Below, piece after piece: positions 6,104 to 6,823 of a stretch of 6,823 nt of DNA; the first letter of the stretch is position 1; each line of letters starts with the position of its first letter. The stretch spans positions 1-6,823 of the forward strand of contig JAHAAN010000100.1 of the NCBI GenBank assembly GCA_018376855.1, written 5' to 3'. The notes under the pieces are model-generated. The model worked only from the letters and a program-made list of their open reading frames with translations. It made no database searches and was not told where the DNA came from. Origin of the DNA: Clostridiales bacterium (GTDB taxonomy: Bacteria > Bacillota > Clostridia > Christensenellales > QALW01). The position numbers and the translations under genes were made by a program.

Positions 6104-6358
6104 TTATAAATCCTGAAGATCCGCTGCTGTTAGATCGTTTTCGATGTTGTCCCGTGCAATGTCAGTGTCTATAACGGGATAAGAAATCGGCTTTTCACGG
6201 TGAAAAACTTTTTGTGATGGGGCTTTGGTTTCCGCAATAATAGGATTGGCTTTAGTTTTGGTATGTTTAGCTTTTCCTTGAATTTCGGGTATCGGCGGTT
6301 TATCATTGTGTGGTTGTGTGTGTGTTCGTTCCGGACGTTTCATTCCTTGCTTTGGCAT
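6104..6358 (-). CDS. Small charged hypothetical protein, 84 residues
   Basis: I do not recognise a named family. The start is ATG 6356-6358: GAGGTGA (plus 6364-6370) lies five bases before it, whereas a GTG at 6365-6367 would sit inside that ribosome binding site. The protein begins MPKQGMKRPERTHTQPHND and is strongly two-sided. Residues 1 to about 58 are rich in Lys, Arg, His and Pro (PPIPEIQGKAKHTKTKANP), and the last 25 are acidic (DTDIARDNIENDLTAADLQDL). It has no cysteine, no tryptophan, no membrane segment and no signal peptide, and is probably disordered. It has its own terminator and a promoter candidate resembling the forespore SigG type, so a spore role is conceivable but is inference only. 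Codon use looks like its neighbours and the clear ribosome binding site supports a real gene. Confidence 0.75.
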   Translation of the reverse strand: MPKQGMKRPERTHTQPHNDKPPIPEIQGKAKHTKTKANPIIAETKAPSQKVFHREKPISYPVIDTDIARDNIENDLTAADLQDL

Positions 6359-6363
6359 TTTTA

Positions 6364-6370
6364 TCACCTC
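6364..6370 (-). promoter_or_regulatory. Ribosome binding site of the 84-residue protein
   Basis: On the minus strand GAGGTGA is followed by TAAAA and then ATG (6358), a five-base spacing. It overlaps the in-frame GTG at 6367, which rules that codon out as the likely start. Confidence 0.75.
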
Positions 6371-6375
6371 AAAGA

Positions 6376-6404
6376 TAGTATGATGTAATTTTTTAAATTT
6401 ATGC
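6376..6404 (-). promoter_or_regulatory. SigG-like (forespore) promoter candidate
   Basis: On the minus strand GCATA (plus 6400-6404), 17 bases, then CATACTA (plus 6376-6382) matches the Bacillus forespore SigG pattern (GHATR, 17-18 bases, CATnMTA). The start point would fall near 6368-6370, right at the ribosome binding site, giving a leader of only about 12 bases. That is tight, and chance matches occur in AT-rich DNA, so this is a candidate only. Confidence 0.4.
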
Positions 6405-6442
6405 GTTTAGTAGTATTTATCGATAGGGTATTAGGGATTTTG

Positions 6443-6823
6443 TCATATGTATTGATTTTTTCGGTTGATCCATGCTGTGGAAGCATCCATTGCTGTGCGG
6501 CATGCATTTGTTTGGTCAAGCGCATTAAGCATAACAAAATCATGAATGGTGCCTTGAATACGTAATGCAGTAACTTCCACATCAGCATGGCGAAGTTTTT
6601 CTGCAAAAGCTTCTCCTTCGCTGCGTAGCACATCTGCCTGACCGTTGATAATCATTGTTGGAGGAAGATTTTTCAGACAATCAAGAGTAGCTCTTAAAGG
6701 AGATGCTGTTACCTGATTTTTGTCAGACATGCAGGCAGTATACTGAAGCCAAAACCATTGCATTCCTGCTCGATATAAATAGTAGTTTGCGGCAAATTGA
6801 TAATATGTCGGTGTGTTAAAGCA
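6443..6823 (-). CDS. Alpha/beta-hydrolase (acetyl esterase/lipase type), C-terminal part; 5' end outside window
   Basis: The minus-strand frame is open from the right edge to TGA at 6443-6445, giving 126 visible residues. The ATG at 6761-6763 is internal: the homologous sequence NTPTYYQFAANYYLYRAGMQWFW runs straight through it. Family landmarks of the hydrolase fold-3 (hormone-sensitive-lipase-like) group are present: ASPLRAT, LPPTMIINGQADVLRSEGEAFA with the catalytic Asp (visible residue 64), and GTIHDFVMLNAL with the catalytic His (visible residue 94). The oxyanion HGG motif and the GDSAG nucleophile motif would lie beyond the window. Such enzymes hydrolyse short acyl esters; the substrate here cannot be told. 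The C-terminus ends soon after the last helix, as usual. No hairpin follows it, so it might read through into the 84-residue protein gene 84 bases downstream. Confidence 0.88.
   Translation of the reverse strand, partial: CFNTPTYYQFAANYYLYRAGMQWFWLQYTACMSDKNQVTASPLRATLDCLKNLPPTMIINGQADVLRSEGEAFAEKLRHADVEVTALRIQGTIHDFVMLNALDQTNACRTAMDASTAWINRKNQYI

Noticed and set aside
6364..6633. 89-residue minus-strand frame overlapping the hydrolase end
   Set aside because: It overlaps the conserved Asp and His regions of the hydrolase in a different frame and shows no family pattern.
1..6823. CRISPR array, transposon ends, tRNA or rRNA genes, riboswitches, a new multi-gene system
   Set aside because: No regularly spaced repeats, terminal inverted repeats with transposase, cloverleaf-like or rRNA sequences were recognised; nearly all coding space is conserved sporulation, ribosomal and lipid genes.

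Overview
The window looks like chromosome of a low-GC, endospore-forming member of the Clostridia, possibly close to the Oscillospiraceae/Ruminococcaceae (lineage inferred). The evidence is the 3' half of a spoIIIA operon, a four-cysteine ribosomal protein L28 and a YloU/FakA pair, all with strong AGGAGG-type ribosome binding sites.

Layout: positions 1-2910 (+) carry the end of spoIIIAD and complete spoIIIAE, spoIIIAF, spoIIIAG and spoIIIAH. These encode mother-cell parts of the SpoIIIA-SpoIIQ channel that joins mother cell and forespore after engulfment. A perfect 12-bp hairpin (2922-2951) separates this operon from the convergent rpmB (minus strand, 2992-3183). Across a 214-base divergent region, rpmB faces an Asp23/Gls24-family gene (3398-3748) followed by the fatty acid kinase gene fakA (3781-5415), which ends at a rho-independent terminator. 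The two divergent promoters are embedded in mirror-image copies of one sequence element.

Downstream of fakA is a methylated-DNA-protein cysteine methyltransferase gene (about 5537-6027) that appears to be decaying. It has a stop codon in the homologous frame before its only ATG, a missing six-residue segment, and a one-base frameshift that replaces the normal C-terminus. The right end is on the minus strand: an 84-residue charged protein of unknown function (6104-6358), with its own terminator and a promoter candidate resembling the forespore SigG type, and the C-terminal part of an alpha/beta-hydrolase (acetyl-esterase type) running off the window edge.

Most of the window is conserved core genome with well-known families. 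I found no CRISPR array, mobile element, tRNA, rRNA or convincing new multi-gene system. The items most worth a second look are the eroding DNA-repair gene, the small protein with its SigG-like promoter, the mirrored divergent promoter, and the direct joining of the spoIIIA locus to the rpmB/yloU/fakA locus.
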